Of a stretch of 64,000 nt of DNA, positions 8,969-20,512 are shown piece by piece. Each line of letters begins with the position of its first letter. Position 1 is the stretch's first letter. The stretch is from Mesorhizobium plurifarium. Lineage in GTDB: Bacteria; Pseudomonadota; Alphaproteobacteria; Rhizobiales; Rhizobiaceae. A model generated the notes under the pieces. That model did no database searches. It worked only from the letters and a program-made list of their open reading frames with translations, and was not told the DNA's origin. Position numbers and translations under genes: made by a program. The stretch is from positions 126,216-190,215 of the forward strand of contig CCNB01000046.1 of the NCBI GenBank assembly GCA_000824785.1, read 5' to 3'.

Positions 8969-8984
8969 GCGCACCGTTTGAAAC

Positions 8985-9011
8985 AAAAAAGGCCGGTCAC
9001 CCGGCCTTTTT
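8985..9011. terminator. Bidirectional rho-independent terminator
   Basis: A6, stem GGCCGG (8991-8996), loop TCAC, stem CCGGCC (9001-9006), T5. It lies between convergent lptE and the aldolase gene and should end transcription from both sides. Confidence 0.85.
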
Positions 9012-9033
9012 CTGTTCTGACGAGATGCCGCCC

Positions 9034-9690
9034 TCAACCGATCTTCTGGCCGGTCTTGGCCCAGTCGGCGAGGAAGGCGGCAAGGCCCTTGTCGGTCAGC
9101 GGGTGGTTGACCAGCGCCTTCAGGGTCGCCGGCGGCGCGGTGACGATATCGGCGCCGATCAGCGCGGCCTGCTTGACGTGGTTCACCGTGCGCACAGAAG
9201 CGGTCAGAATCTCGGTCTTGAAATCGTAATTGTCGTAGATGGTGCGGATTTCCGAGATCAGCTCCATGCCGTCCGAGCCGGTGTCGTCGATGCGGCCGAC
9301 GAAGGGCGAGATGAAGGAAGCGCCGGCCTTGGCGGCGAGCAGCGCCTGGTTGGCCGAGAAGCAGAGCGTCACGTTGACCATGCGGTTCATCTCGGTGCGG
9401 ATGGTCTTGCAGGCCTTGAGGCCGTCCAGCGTCAGCGGCACCTTGATGGCGACATTCGGCGCGATCTTGGCCAGCACCTCGGCCTCGGCCATCATCTGCT
9501 TGAATTCGGTCGCGACGACCTCGGCCGAGACCGGCCCTTCGACGATGTCGCAGATCTGCTTGGTGACTTCGGAAATCTTGCCGCCCGATTTCAGGATCAG
9601 CGACGGGTTGGTGGTGACGCCGTCCAGAAGCCCCAGCTCGTGCAGTTCCTTAATTTCCTTGATGTCAGCGGTGTCGACAAAAAACTTCAT
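9034..9690 (-). CDS. Fructose-6-phosphate aldolase / small transaldolase (TalC/FSA type)
   Basis: A 218-residue class I aldolase of the short transaldolase family. The Schiff-base lysine is K83 in NVAIKVPLT; the opening MKFFVDTADIKEIKEL and GVTTNPSLI are family hallmarks. Members either transfer dihydroxyacetone units between sugar phosphates in the pentose phosphate pathway or cleave fructose 6-phosphate to dihydroxyacetone and glyceraldehyde 3-phosphate; sequence alone does not settle which. It is cytosolic and forms decamers in known cases. It is divergent from priA and ends at a bidirectional terminator shared with lptE. Rhizobial genomes usually annotate this gene tal or fsa. Confidence 0.93.
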   Translation of the reverse strand: MKFFVDTADIKEIKELHELGLLDGVTTNPSLILKSGGKISEVTKQICDIVEGPVSAEVVATEFKQMMAEAEVLAKIAPNVAIKVPLTLDGLKACKTIRTEMNRMVNVTLCFSANQALLAAKAGASFISPFVGRIDDTGSDGMELISEIRTIYDNYDFKTEILTASVRTVNHVKQAALIGADIVTAPPATLKALVNHPLTDKGLAAFLADWAKTGQKIG

Positions 9691-9780
9691 GGCTGTCTCC
9701 TTGGGGATTGCCTGACTCGGACCAGGCAGATGCGAGGGTCCCCTTTGATCTAGAGCAAAGTCGAGGCAAGGTCACGCCCG

Positions 9781-11964
9781 ATGATGGAAGATTCGCCCTT
9801 TGTCGCAGCCGCGCCCGTGCTGGTGCCGATGCCCGCTGAGCGGCCCTACACTTATGCCGTGCCGCCCGGCATGCGCGTGGTGCCGGGCTCGATCGTGCGC
9901 GTGCCGCTCGGGCCTCGGCAAGTGGCCGGCATCGTCTGGGACGGCGCGGTCGAGGCGGTCGATGCAAAGAAGTTGCGGCCGATCGAGGAGGTGTTCGACT
10001 GCCCGCCGATCGACAAGGGCATGCGCCGCTTCGTCGACTGGATCGCACAATACACGCTGTCGGCCCCCGGCATGGTGGCGCGCATGCTGCTGCGCGCGCC
10101 GGAAGCGTTCGACCCGGAGCCATGGATCGAGGGATTGCAACGCACGCTGGCCGAGCCCGATCGGCTGACCGATGCGCGGCGACGCGTGCTCGAAACCGCC
10201 GAGGGCGGCCTCGCCTGGACGCGCACGGGGTTGGCGCATGCGGCGGGCGTGTCCTCGACCGTCATCGATGGATTGCGGGCCCAGGGCGTGTTCGAGACGG
10301 TGATGATCCCGCCGCGCCCGGTGGTGGCGGCGCCCGATCCCGGCCATGCCGTGCCGGAATTGATGCCGGACCAGAAAGCGGCGGCCGAAAAACTGCGCGT
10401 CGCGGTCGCTGCCGATGCCTTCAACGTCACGCTGCTCGACGGCGTCACCGGCTCAGGCAAGACCGAAGTCTATTTCGAGGCGGTGGCGGCGGCGCTCGAC
10501 AAGGGCAGGCAGGTGCTGATCCTGTTGCCGGAAATCGCGCTGACCCACGCCTTCCTCGAACGTTTCCAGGACCGGTTCGGCGCCAAGCCGGCGGAGTGGC
10601 ATTCCGACCTGCCGCCGAGGATGCGCGAGCGCGTCTGGCGGCAGGTGGCCGAAGGCGGCGTAAGGGTCGTCGCCGGCGCGCGCTCGGCGCTGTTCCTGCC
10701 GTTCAAGGAACTCGGCCTGATCGTCGTCGATGAGGAGCACGATCCCGCCTACAAGCAGGAAGACCGGGTTTTCTACAACGCGCGCGACATGGCGGTGGTG
10801 CGCGGCCATATCGGCGCCTTTCCGGTCGTGCTCGCCTCGGCGACACCGTCGGTGGAAAGCCGCGTCAACGCCAGCCAGGGCCGCTACCACCGGGCCGTGC
10901 TGTCGTCGCGCTTCGCCGAGGCGGCGCTCCCCGACCTGAAGTCGATCGACATGCGGCGCTCGCCGCCGGCGCGCGGCGGCTTCCTGTCGCCGGTGCTTCT
11001 GGAACAGATGCAGCGCACGCTGGAGAGAAAAGAGCAGTCGCTGCTCTTCCTCAACCGGCGCGGCTATGCGCCGCTGACGCTCTGCCGGGTCTGCGGCCAC
11101 CGTTTCGGCTGCCCGGTCTGTTCGGCCTGGTTGGTCGAGCATCGCTTTCGCGGCCAGCTCGTCTGCCATCATTGCGGCCACAACGAGCGGCGGCCCGAGG
11201 CCTGCCCGGAATGCGGCACGCTTGATCATCTCGTTGCCTGCGGGCCGGGCGTCGAGCGAATCGCCGAGGAAGTGGTTGCCCATTTCCCGGATGCCCGCAC
11301 CATCGTGCTGTCGTCCGATCTTCTCGGCGGCGTGCGCCGGCTCAGGCTCGAACTGGAGGCCGTCGCCAATGGCGAGGCCGATATCGTCATCGGCACGCAG
11401 CTCGTCGCCAAGGGCCATAATTTCCCCGGCATGACACTGGTCGGCGTGGTCGATGCGGACCTGGGATTGGCCAATGGCGATCCGCGCGCCGCCGAGCGCA
11501 CCTTCCAATTGCTCAGTCAGGTGACGGGGCGCGCCGGCCGCACCGGCAAGAAGAGCCTCGGCCTGTTGCAGACCTACCAGCCCGACCATCCTGTGATGCG
11601 GGCGATCGTCTCGGGCGATTCGGAAGCGTTTTACGAGCGCGAGATCGCCGAGCGCGAACGGGCAGCCCTGCCGCCGTTCGGCCGGCTCGCCGGCATCATC
11701 GTCAGCGCGGCGACGCGAGCCGAGGCCGAAAGCCATGCGCGGGGATTGAGACGGGCGGCACCGCAAGCCTCCGATCTGTTCGTGCTCGGGCCGGCCGAGG
11801 CGCCTTTGTCGCTGATCGGCGGCCGTCACCGCTTCCGCCTGCTGATCCAGGGCGAGCGGCGCGCCGACATGCAAGGCTTCATACGCGCCATGCTGGCTGA
11901 GGGCCCGAAGCTGCGCGGCTCGGTTCGCGTGCAGGTCGACATCGACCCGCAGAGCTTTCTATAA
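9781..11964 (+). CDS. priA: Primosomal replication factor PriA helicase
   Basis: A 727-residue superfamily 2 DNA helicase that recognises stalled replication forks and reloads the replicative helicase. The N-terminal 3'-end binding domain covers about residues 1-105. The Walker A motif GVTGSGKTE is at 221-229 and the DEEH box at 317-320. The zinc module starts at C435 (CRVCGHRFGCPVC) and runs to about 490 (CPECGTLDH). The helicase C motifs IVIGTQLVAKGHNFPG and QVTGRAGRTGKKS follow. Full length for the family. In many Rhizobiales priA lies beside the atp operon and the talC-type gene, as here. Confidence 0.97.
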   Translation: MMEDSPFVAAAPVLVPMPAERPYTYAVPPGMRVVPGSIVRVPLGPRQVAGIVWDGAVEAVDAKKLRPIEEVFDCPPIDKGMRRFVDWIAQYTLSAPGMVARMLLRAPEAFDPEPWIEGLQRTLAEPDRLTDARRRVLETAEGGLAWTRTGLAHAAGVSSTVIDGLRAQGVFETVMIPPRPVVAAPDPGHAVPELMPDQKAAAEKLRVAVAADAFNVTLLDGVTGSGKTEVYFEAVAAALDKGRQVLILLPEIALTHAFLERFQDRFGAKPAEWHSDLPPRMRERVWRQVAEGGVRVVAGARSALFLPFKELGLIVVDEEHDPAYKQEDRVFYNARDMAVVRGHIGAFPVVLASATPSVESRVNASQGRYHRAVLSSRFAEAALPDLKSIDMRRSPPARGGFLSPVLLEQMQRTLERKEQSLLFLNRRGYAPLTLCRVCGHRFGCPVCSAWLVEHRFRGQLVCHHCGHNERRPEACPECGTLDHLVACGPGVERIAEEVVAHFPDARTIVLSSDLLGGVRRLRLELEAVANGEADIVIGTQLVAKGHNFPGMTLVGVVDADLGLANGDPRAAERTFQLLSQVTGRAGRTGKKSLGLLQTYQPDHPVMRAIVSGDSEAFYEREIAERERAALPPFGRLAGIIVSAATRAEAESHARGLRRAAPQASDLFVLGPAEAPLSLIGGRHRFRLLIQGERRADMQGFIRAMLAEGPKLRGSVRVQVDIDPQSFL

Positions 11965-11996
11965 GCGTGAGAGACAGTCCCAACGGAGTGGTCGCC

Positions 11997-12692
11997 ATGA
12001 AAACCCTCGGCCTGATCGGTGGCATGAGCTGGGAATCGACGGCGATCTATTATCGCCTGCTCAACGAGATTGTACGCGAGCGGTTGGGTGGGCTGCATTC
12101 GGCGAAGCTGTTGTTGTGGTCGTTCGATTTCGCCGAGATCGCCGAGCGGCAGCATGCGGGCGATTGGGAGGGCGCCGGCGTCCTTCTCGTGGAGGCCGCG
12201 CGCAAGCTGGAGGCCGCCGGCGCCGAGGGCCTGGTGATCTGCACCAACACCATGCACAAGCTGGCCGACGCGGTGCAGGCGGCCATTTCGATCCCGCTCA
12301 TCCACATCGCCGACGCGACGGGGCGCGCCGTCGTCGAGGCGGGCCTGAGGCGGCCGGCACTGCTGGCGACGCGCTTCACCATGGAGCAGGATTTCTACAA
12401 GGGCCGTCTCGCCGACAAATACGGCCTGGAACCTGTGGTGCCGAACCAGGCCGGTCGCGACATGGTGCACAAGGTGATCTATGACGAGCTTTGCCAGGGC
12501 ATCGTCAAAGGCGAATCGAAATCCGCCTATCTCGAGGAGATCGGCCGGATGCGGCGCACCGACCAGGTGGACGGCGTCATCATGGGCTGCACCGAGATCA
12601 CCATGCTGATCGGCCAGGGCGATTTCGACGTTCCGGTCTTCGACACGACCCGCATCCATGCCGCGGCCGCGGTCGATTTCGCGCTCGCCTGA
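11997..12692 (+). CDS. Aspartate/glutamate racemase family protein
   Basis: A 231-residue cofactor-independent racemase-family protein. The opening LGLIGGMSWEST and the two Cys sites (LVICTNTMHK and GVIMGCTEITMLIG) mark the aspartate racemase/YgeA branch, which interconverts L and D amino acids with a pair of catalytic cysteines. YgeA-type enzymes often have broad, non-aspartate specificity, so the substrate is open. The start at 11997 is chosen because GGAG sits about eight bases upstream and the beta-strand MKTLGLIGG begins there; an in-frame start right after priA (11967) would add ten residues. It follows priA in the same orientation and may be cotranscribed. Confidence 0.9.
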   Translation: MKTLGLIGGMSWESTAIYYRLLNEIVRERLGGLHSAKLLLWSFDFAEIAERQHAGDWEGAGVLLVEAARKLEAAGAEGLVICTNTMHKLADAVQAAISIPLIHIADATGRAVVEAGLRRPALLATRFTMEQDFYKGRLADKYGLEPVVPNQAGRDMVHKVIYDELCQGIVKGESKSAYLEEIGRMRRTDQVDGVIMGCTEITMLIGQGDFDVPVFDTTRIHAAAAVDFALA

Positions 12693-12787
12693 TTGCGCTA
12701 CTTCTAATGTGCCCGCCGTCCTCTGGCGCGCTTTCATTCCCTCGCTAGAATGCAGCGTTTCAGAACAAGAAATATGAGGGGGATCAT

Positions 12788-13183
12788 ATGGACTTCGCGT
12801 TTCCGTGGCCCGCGAGCCAAGGCGAATGGCTGGCTTGGTCGAGCGCCGTCGTGACCCTGGCCCTCGGCCTGTTCCTGTTCCTGGCGCCGGGGCTTGCATT
12901 TCGCGTGCTGCGCCTGCAGCCGAGGCCGGAGAAGGCGGCGGCGATCGCCGAGGGGCGCGGCCGCATGTCCGGCTTCTATCTCGGCGTCAGCCTGTGCTGC
13001 ATCCTTCTGGCGCAGCCGCTGCTCTATATGGCGCTTGGCTTCTCCTGGCTGTTCACCGCTTTCGGCCGGCTTTTGTCGATGATGTCGGACAGCGCCAACA
13101 CACCTTTCAACTGGGTTTCGATCGTGGTTGAATTGGCGCTGGCGGCGCTGCCGCTGGCCTTTGCCTTCGGCTTCGTGCCGTGA
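12788..13183 (+). CDS. Small membrane protein, DUF4345-like
   Basis: A 131-residue inner-membrane protein with four hydrophobic stretches (about residues 14-38, 59-80, 80-96 and 108-129). The RGRMSGFYLGVSL segment and the loop FGRLLSMMSDSANTPFNW resemble the DUF4345 family of small membrane proteins, whose role is not known. GAGGGGGA precedes the ATG. It stands alone between the racemase gene and the atp operon. Family assignment is from memory of its pattern and is moderate; that it is a real membrane protein is well supported. Confidence 0.7.
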   Translation: MDFAFPWPASQGEWLAWSSAVVTLALGLFLFLAPGLAFRVLRLQPRPEKAAAIAEGRGRMSGFYLGVSLCCILLAQPLLYMALGFSWLFTAFGRLLSMMSDSANTPFNWVSIVVELALAALPLAFAFGFVP

Positions 13184-13254
13184 ATTCGGCGCTTGAGCTT
13201 GGCCTTCGCCGCCTGATGCGACAAAAGTGCCTGAAAACCATGCCGGACGATGCA

Positions 13255-13283
13255 TTGCGGTCTTAAAAAGCCTGTGCTAGACG
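13255..13283 (+). promoter_or_regulatory. Possible atp operon promoter
   Basis: TTGCGG (13255-13260), 17 bases, TAGACG (13278-13283) lies about 136 bases before the atpH start, in the only sizeable spacer ahead of the operon. The hexamers are weak matches to the sigma-70 consensus. Confidence 0.3.
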
Positions 13284-13418
13284 GCAATCGACTTTCGACC
13301 GGGGATAGCGGAAGCCGCGCCTCCGTGCTTGGAAAAATGCAGTAAGGTCAAAGATTTAGCCAGAGTTTTCGCTCGCGCCAACAATCTGCGGCCTGTCAGA
13401 CAAGAGAAAAGACGGTCC

Positions 13419-13978
13419 GTGGCCCAATCGTCATCGCCAATCTCAGCTGTCGCAGAGCGCTATGCCGGCTCGCTGTTCGAGCTCGCGCTGCAGGACAATT
13501 CGGTCGCCAAGGTCGAGGCCGACCTTGCCGGCTTCGAGGCGCTGCTCAACGGCAGCGACGATCTCAAGCGGCTGATCAACAGCCCGGTGTTTTCCAGCGA
13601 GGACCAGGCCAAGGCCATCGCCGCCATCGTCGACAAGGCCAAGATCACCGGCCTGGTCGGCAATTTCCTGCGCGTCGTTGCCAGGAATCGCCGCCTGTTC
13701 GCGGTGCCCGGCATGATCAAGGCGTTCCGCCACATCGCCGCCGAGCATCGCGGCGAGGCGTCCGCCGAGGTTACCTCGGCGCATGCGCTGACGGCCGCGC
13801 AGCAAACTGAACTCAAGGCGACGCTGAAGAGCATCGCCGGCAAGGATGTGGCCATCGCCATGACCGTCGATCCGTCGCTGCTCGGCGGGCTGATCGTCAA
13901 AATGGGCTCGCGCCAGATCGATACGTCGCTCAAAACCAAACTCAATTCGCTCAAGCTTGCACTGAAAGAGGTCGGCTG

Positions 13979-13979
<1 letters not shown>
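13419..13979 (+). CDS. atpH: ATP synthase F1 subunit delta
   Basis: A 186-residue delta subunit (OSCP homologue) of F1Fo ATP synthase, which joins the F1 head to the peripheral stalk at the cytoplasmic face of the inner membrane. The N-terminal six-helix domain opens with SAVAERYAGSLFELA and the C-terminal signature DPSLLGGLIVKMGSRQIDTSLKTKL is complete. I choose the GTG at 13419 because the conserved AQSSSPIS opening follows it; an ATG at 13329 would add 30 unrelated residues. It is first in atpHAGDC and its TGA overlaps the atpA ATG. The Fo genes are elsewhere, as is usual in alphaproteobacteria. Confidence 0.95.
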
Positions 13980-15508
<1,529 letters not shown>

Positions 15509-15537
15509 ACGACGCCGGACGGGATCAGGTTTGAGGC

Positions 15538-16422
15538 ATGGCTTCGTTAAAAGACCTTCGTAACCGTATCGCCTCGGTCAAGGCGACGCAGAAGATCACC
15601 AAGGCGATGCAGATGGTCGCCGCGGCGAAGCTGCGTCGCGCGCAGGAGGCGGCGGAAGCGGCCAGGCCCTATTCCGAGCGCATGGGCGCGGTCCTGGCCA
15701 ACATCACCCAGGCGATCGGCGGCGGCGGCGATGCCCCGGCGCTGATGACGGGCACCGGCCGGGACGACGTGCATCTGCTCATCGTCTGCACCGCCGAGCG
15801 CGGCTTGTGCGGCGGCTTCAACTCGCAGATTGCGCGTCTCGCCCGTGACCACATCCGCAGGCTGGTGGCCGACGGCAAGCAGGTGAAGATCATCTGCGTC
15901 GGCAAGAAGGGTTACGACATCCTGCGCCGCGACTACGCCTCGCTGATTCTTGAGCGGGTCGACCTGCGCGAGGTCAAGACGCTCGGCTTCGTCAATGCCG
16001 ATGCGATCGCGCGGAAGGTCATCCACCTCTTCAACGAGGGCGGCTTCGACATCTGCACGCTGTTCTATTCGCAATTCAAGTCGGTGATCAGCCAGATCCC
16101 GACGGCGCAGCAGATCATCCCGGCAGCGCAGGCTTCGGCCGCCACCGAAGGTGGCAATAGCGGCGGCGCGGTCTACGAATACGAGCCGGAGCCGGGCGAG
16201 ATCCTCTCCGACCTCATCCCGCGCAACATCGCCGTGCAGATCTTCCGGGCGCTTTTGGAAAACGCGGCCGGCGAGATGGGCGCCAAGATGAGCGCGATGG
16301 ACAATGCGACGCGCAATGCCGGCGACATGATCAACAGGCTGTCGATCACCTACAACCGTCAGCGGCAGGCGCAGATCACCAAGGAACTGATCGAAATCAT
16401 TTCGGGCGCCGAGGCGCTCTAG
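15538..16422 (+). CDS. atpG: ATP synthase F1 subunit gamma
   Basis: The 294-residue gamma subunit, the rotating central shaft of F1. The N-terminal coiled-coil MASLKDLRNRIASVKATQK and the C-terminal helix signature KMSAMDNATRNAGDMINRL that turn inside the alpha/beta head are both intact. The LCGGFNSQIAR segment is conserved. A Gly/Ser/Ala-rich loop near residues 200-212 is variable in rhizobia. It lies between atpA and atpD in the operon. Confidence 0.97.
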   Translation: MASLKDLRNRIASVKATQKITKAMQMVAAAKLRRAQEAAEAARPYSERMGAVLANITQAIGGGGDAPALMTGTGRDDVHLLIVCTAERGLCGGFNSQIARLARDHIRRLVADGKQVKIICVGKKGYDILRRDYASLILERVDLREVKTLGFVNADAIARKVIHLFNEGGFDICTLFYSQFKSVISQIPTAQQIIPAAQASAATEGGNSGGAVYEYEPEPGEILSDLIPRNIAVQIFRALLENAAGEMGAKMSAMDNATRNAGDMINRLSITYNRQRQAQITKELIEIISGAEAL

Positions 16423-16490
16423 GCGCGCGCAAGCGGGGTCCGAGACCTCGCGGCGGCGTGAACAACGGATAGACGAAAAGGGCAAAGACG

Positions 16491-18068
<1,578 letters not shown>

Positions 18069-18075
18069 TTGAGGC

Positions 18076-18169
18076 AATAGGGAGTAGTCAGTAGTCGGTA
18101 GTGAATAAGCAGCTGGGTGATCAGGACAGATGTCCTCTCCCTACTCCCTACTCACTATTCCCTACTCAC
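18076..18169. repeat. Heptanucleotide inverted repeat inside the atp operon
   Basis: The left arm (18080-18107) reads as four 7-base units: GGGAGTA, GTCAGTA, GTCGGTA, GTGAATA. The right arm (about 18136-18169) read on the other strand is five such units: GTGAGTA, GGGAATA, GTGAGTA, GGGAGTA, GGGAGAG. The two arms can pair imperfectly over about 30 bases around a 28-base loop. It occupies the whole atpD-atpC gap and would place a large hairpin in the operon message. Confidence 0.75.
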
Positions 18170-18179
18170 TAAATTGATC

Positions 18180-18587
18180 ATGGCTGAAGCTTTCAAGTTC
18201 GAACTGGTCTCGCCGGAGCGGCTGCTCGTTTCCGAACAGGTCGAGTCCGTCGTCATCCCGGGCGCCGAAGGCGAGATGACGGTGATGGCGCAGCACGCGC
18301 CGGTCATGACCACCATCAAGCCCGGCGTCGTCACGGTGAAGGCGGCCAGCGGCAAGGAAGACCGCTATGTCGTGTTCGGCGGTTTCGCCGACATCCTGCC
18401 GTCTGGCTGCACGTTGCTCGCCGAATCGGCGGTGCATGTGAACGACATCGACCGTGCGGACCTCGCGCGTCGCATCCAGGACGCCAAGGAAGACGCCGCC
18501 GACGCCAAGGACGACGTGGCGCGCAGCCGCGCCGAGCAGTTCCTCGCGCAGCTCACCACGCTGGAAGGCGCGCTGCTGCCGGCCTGA
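18180..18587 (+). CDS. atpC: ATP synthase F1 subunit epsilon
   Basis: A 135-residue epsilon subunit, which couples gamma to the c-ring and can inhibit ATP hydrolysis. The beta-sandwich domain opens with AEAFKFELVSPERLL and includes GAEGEMTVMAQHAPVMT; the C-terminal helical hairpin (RADLARRIQDAKEDAADAK) is present. The ATG at 18180 is chosen over an in-frame start at 18117, because residues encoded upstream come from the heptanucleotide repeat. The unusual 111-base gap from atpD is filled by that repeat. A terminator follows at 18615. Confidence 0.96.
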   Translation: MAEAFKFELVSPERLLVSEQVESVVIPGAEGEMTVMAQHAPVMTTIKPGVVTVKAASGKEDRYVVFGGFADILPSGCTLLAESAVHVNDIDRADLARRIQDAKEDAADAKDDVARSRAEQFLAQLTTLEGALLPA

Positions 18588-18614
18588 TTTCGGCTGCGGA
18601 GGAGCGATTTAAAG

Positions 18615-18635
18615 AGCGGGCTTGCCCCGCTTTTT
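18615..18635 (+). terminator. Rho-independent terminator of the atp operon
   Basis: Stem AGCGGG (18615-18620), five-base loop, CCCGCT (18626-18631), then T5 ending at 18635. It lies 28 bases after the atpC stop codon. Confidence 0.8.
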
Positions 18636-18698
18636 GTTTGCCCCGTTTTTCCCGCCTCCGGCGCAAACGCCGGCGATGAGCTGAAGGCTCCTGAACCT

Positions 18699-18754
18699 CG
18701 TCATTCCAGGGCGGAGCAAGGAGCGTAGCGACGCGCGCAGACCCGAAGATGACG
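18699..18754. repeat. Palindromic intergenic repeat (CGTCAT...ATGACG)
   Basis: Arms CGTCAT (18699-18704) and ATGACG (18749-18754) bound a GC-rich core with GGAGCGTAGCGACGC. This is a repeat type widespread between genes in Mesorhizobium-like genomes, and its reverse complement resembles the second half of the element at 1-140. It lies between atpC and the oxidoreductase that ends at 18845. Nothing else is seen in this spacer. Confidence 0.6.
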
Positions 18755-18844
18755 ACCGCGATAGGCGTCTCGCCCAATCCCCAAGGCATGGGATCTCCAA
18801 CGCACACTAACCAACCGGTCGAAACTGCTGTGCCAAGGAACCAG

Positions 18845-20332
18845 CTACCCGCCCACCCCGGGCGGCTCGTTGCCAATGCCGAGCGCGGCGAAAGCCAGCT
18901 TCGGGCCACCCTGCTTGAAATGGACCAGATGCGTGGCGACAAACTCGATCAACTTCTGGCGCTCCGCGTGGCCTATGGCGAAGCCGGCGAGGTCGAACAC
19001 GGCCTCGGCCATTGTTGTCGTCGGCAGGTTGCGGCCGAACAGGTCGCCGAGCGCCGCATCGAGCGGATCGGTGAAATGGCCTTCAGGCAAACTGCCGCCG
19101 CGCGCGGCGCATGCCGCGATCCACGCGGCGACAACCAGCGACAGATGTTCCGGCGACAGGCCCGCCTCCAGCCGGGCCAGCGCTGAGGCGATGACGCGTT
19201 GCGGCAGCTTCTGGCTGCCGTCATTAGCGATCTGCGCGGTGCGATGGGCGAGCGCGGTGTTGGAAAAGCGCGCGGCGAGCTCGGCCGTGTAGGGGATCGG
19301 GTCGAGCCCGGCATCCTGCGGCAGCGTTGGAATGGCCTCAGCCCAAAGCCGGTCGACGAATTGCCTTATTGCCGGATCGGCAAAGGCGCGGTCGACGGTG
19401 GCGTGGCCGCTGAGCAGGCCGAGATAGGCGATGCCGGAATGCGCGCCGTTGAGCAGCCTCAGCTTCATGTCCTCGAACGGCCGCACATCCTCGACCATGG
19501 TGACGCCGAACTTCTCCCAGGCCGGTCGGCCCGCCGGAAAGCGGTCCTCGATCACCCATTGGCGGAATGGCTCGGTCATCACCGGCCAGGCGTCCTCGAG
19601 GCCGAGCTCGTCGGCGATGCGCGCCCGGTCGGCATCGGTGGTCGCCGGCACGATGCGGTCGACCATGGAAGACGGGAAGGCGACTTCGTCGGCCACATAG
19701 CGCCCGAGATCGGCATCGCGCAGCTTCGCGAACTCGATCAACAGCCGGTGCAGCGTGGCGCCGTTGGCCGGCAGGTTGTCGCAGCAGAGCACGGTGAACG
19801 GAGGCGTGCCGGCAATGCTGCGCCGCGCCAGAGCCTCGGCGAGAAAGCCATGCGCCGTCTTCGGCGATCCGGGGTTGGCGAGGTCGTGGACGATGTCTGG
19901 GTGCGCGCTGTCGAGCGTGCCGTCGGCTGCCCTGAGATAAGCCTTCTCGGTGATGGTGAGCGTGACGATGCGGATGCGCGGGTCGGTCAGCGCGGCGAGC
20001 ACCGCGCCGGGGTCCTCCGGAGCGACGAGCAAGGACTGGATCGAGCCGATCACCTGCAGCTGTTCGCCGGCGCTGTCCCGGATTGCCAGCGTGTAGAGCC
20101 CGTCCTGCGGCTTGAGCGCATCGCGCGTGTCGGGGCTGCGCAGCGAGACCCCTACGATGCCCCAATCGCCTTCGCCATCCGCCAGACAGGCATCGACATA
20201 GGCGGCCTGGTGGGCGCGGTGGAAAGCGCCGACGCCAAGATGGACGATGCCGGGCATGATGGCGCGGCGGTCATAGCGCGGGATGGCGGCGGGCACATTC
20301 GCAATCGTCAGGTTCGACAGGCGCTTCTTCAT
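18845..20332 (-). CDS. Mannitol dehydrogenase family: fructuronate reductase / D-mannonate oxidoreductase-like
   Basis: A 495-residue NAD-dependent long-chain polyol dehydrogenase. The Rossmann opening GIVHLGVGAFHRAHQA, the SSMVDRIVPATT segment and the catalytic-region MKLRLLNGAHSGIAYLG match the MtlD/UxuB/UxaB family. Divergent uxaC makes D-fructuronate from D-glucuronate, which an enzyme of this kind reduces to D-mannonate, so UxuB is the best reading; a polyol or mannitol substrate is possible. I start at 20332, where MKKRLSNLTI begins; the frame is open further up to 20470 in Arg-rich nonsense. A 180-base divergent spacer with a strong hairpin separates it from uxaC. Confidence 0.85.
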   Translation of the reverse strand: MKKRLSNLTIANVPAAIPRYDRRAIMPGIVHLGVGAFHRAHQAAYVDACLADGEGDWGIVGVSLRSPDTRDALKPQDGLYTLAIRDSAGEQLQVIGSIQSLLVAPEDPGAVLAALTDPRIRIVTLTITEKAYLRAADGTLDSAHPDIVHDLANPGSPKTAHGFLAEALARRSIAGTPPFTVLCCDNLPANGATLHRLLIEFAKLRDADLGRYVADEVAFPSSMVDRIVPATTDADRARIADELGLEDAWPVMTEPFRQWVIEDRFPAGRPAWEKFGVTMVEDVRPFEDMKLRLLNGAHSGIAYLGLLSGHATVDRAFADPAIRQFVDRLWAEAIPTLPQDAGLDPIPYTAELAARFSNTALAHRTAQIANDGSQKLPQRVIASALARLEAGLSPEHLSLVVAAWIAACAARGGSLPEGHFTDPLDAALGDLFGRNLPTTTMAEAVFDLAGFAIGHAERQKLIEFVATHLVHFKQGGPKLAFAALGIGNEPPGVGG

Positions 20333-20387
20333 CGGACGTGAAGTCTCCAATCGCTTGCGGCCAGGCCGCCCTGGATGACGGCAAGTT

Positions 20388-20416
20388 CGGAGGCGGCGTA
20401 GCACCCGCCGCCTCCG
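20388..20416. promoter_or_regulatory. 11-bp perfect inverted repeat in the uxuB-like/uxaC spacer
   Basis: CGGAGGCGGCG (20388-20398), seven bases, CGCCGCCTCCG (20406-20416). It is central in the divergent spacer, so an operator for a hexuronate regulator or a leader hairpin are both possible. A TTGACA at 20461-20466 could be part of the uxaC promoter; its -10 box is poor. No T tract follows, so it is not a typical terminator. Confidence 0.45.
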
Positions 20417-20512
20417 TCGACAATGGCCGCGGCACGCTAAGGCGCGCAGCCTTTCGTGTGTTGACACCATTTCCCACGGACCCTACCGGTGGATCACCGG
20501 AGGAGGACCGAC

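Noticed and set aside
18076..18169. Heptamer array considered as a CRISPR
   Set aside because: Units are only 7 bases with no spacers; no cas genes nearby.
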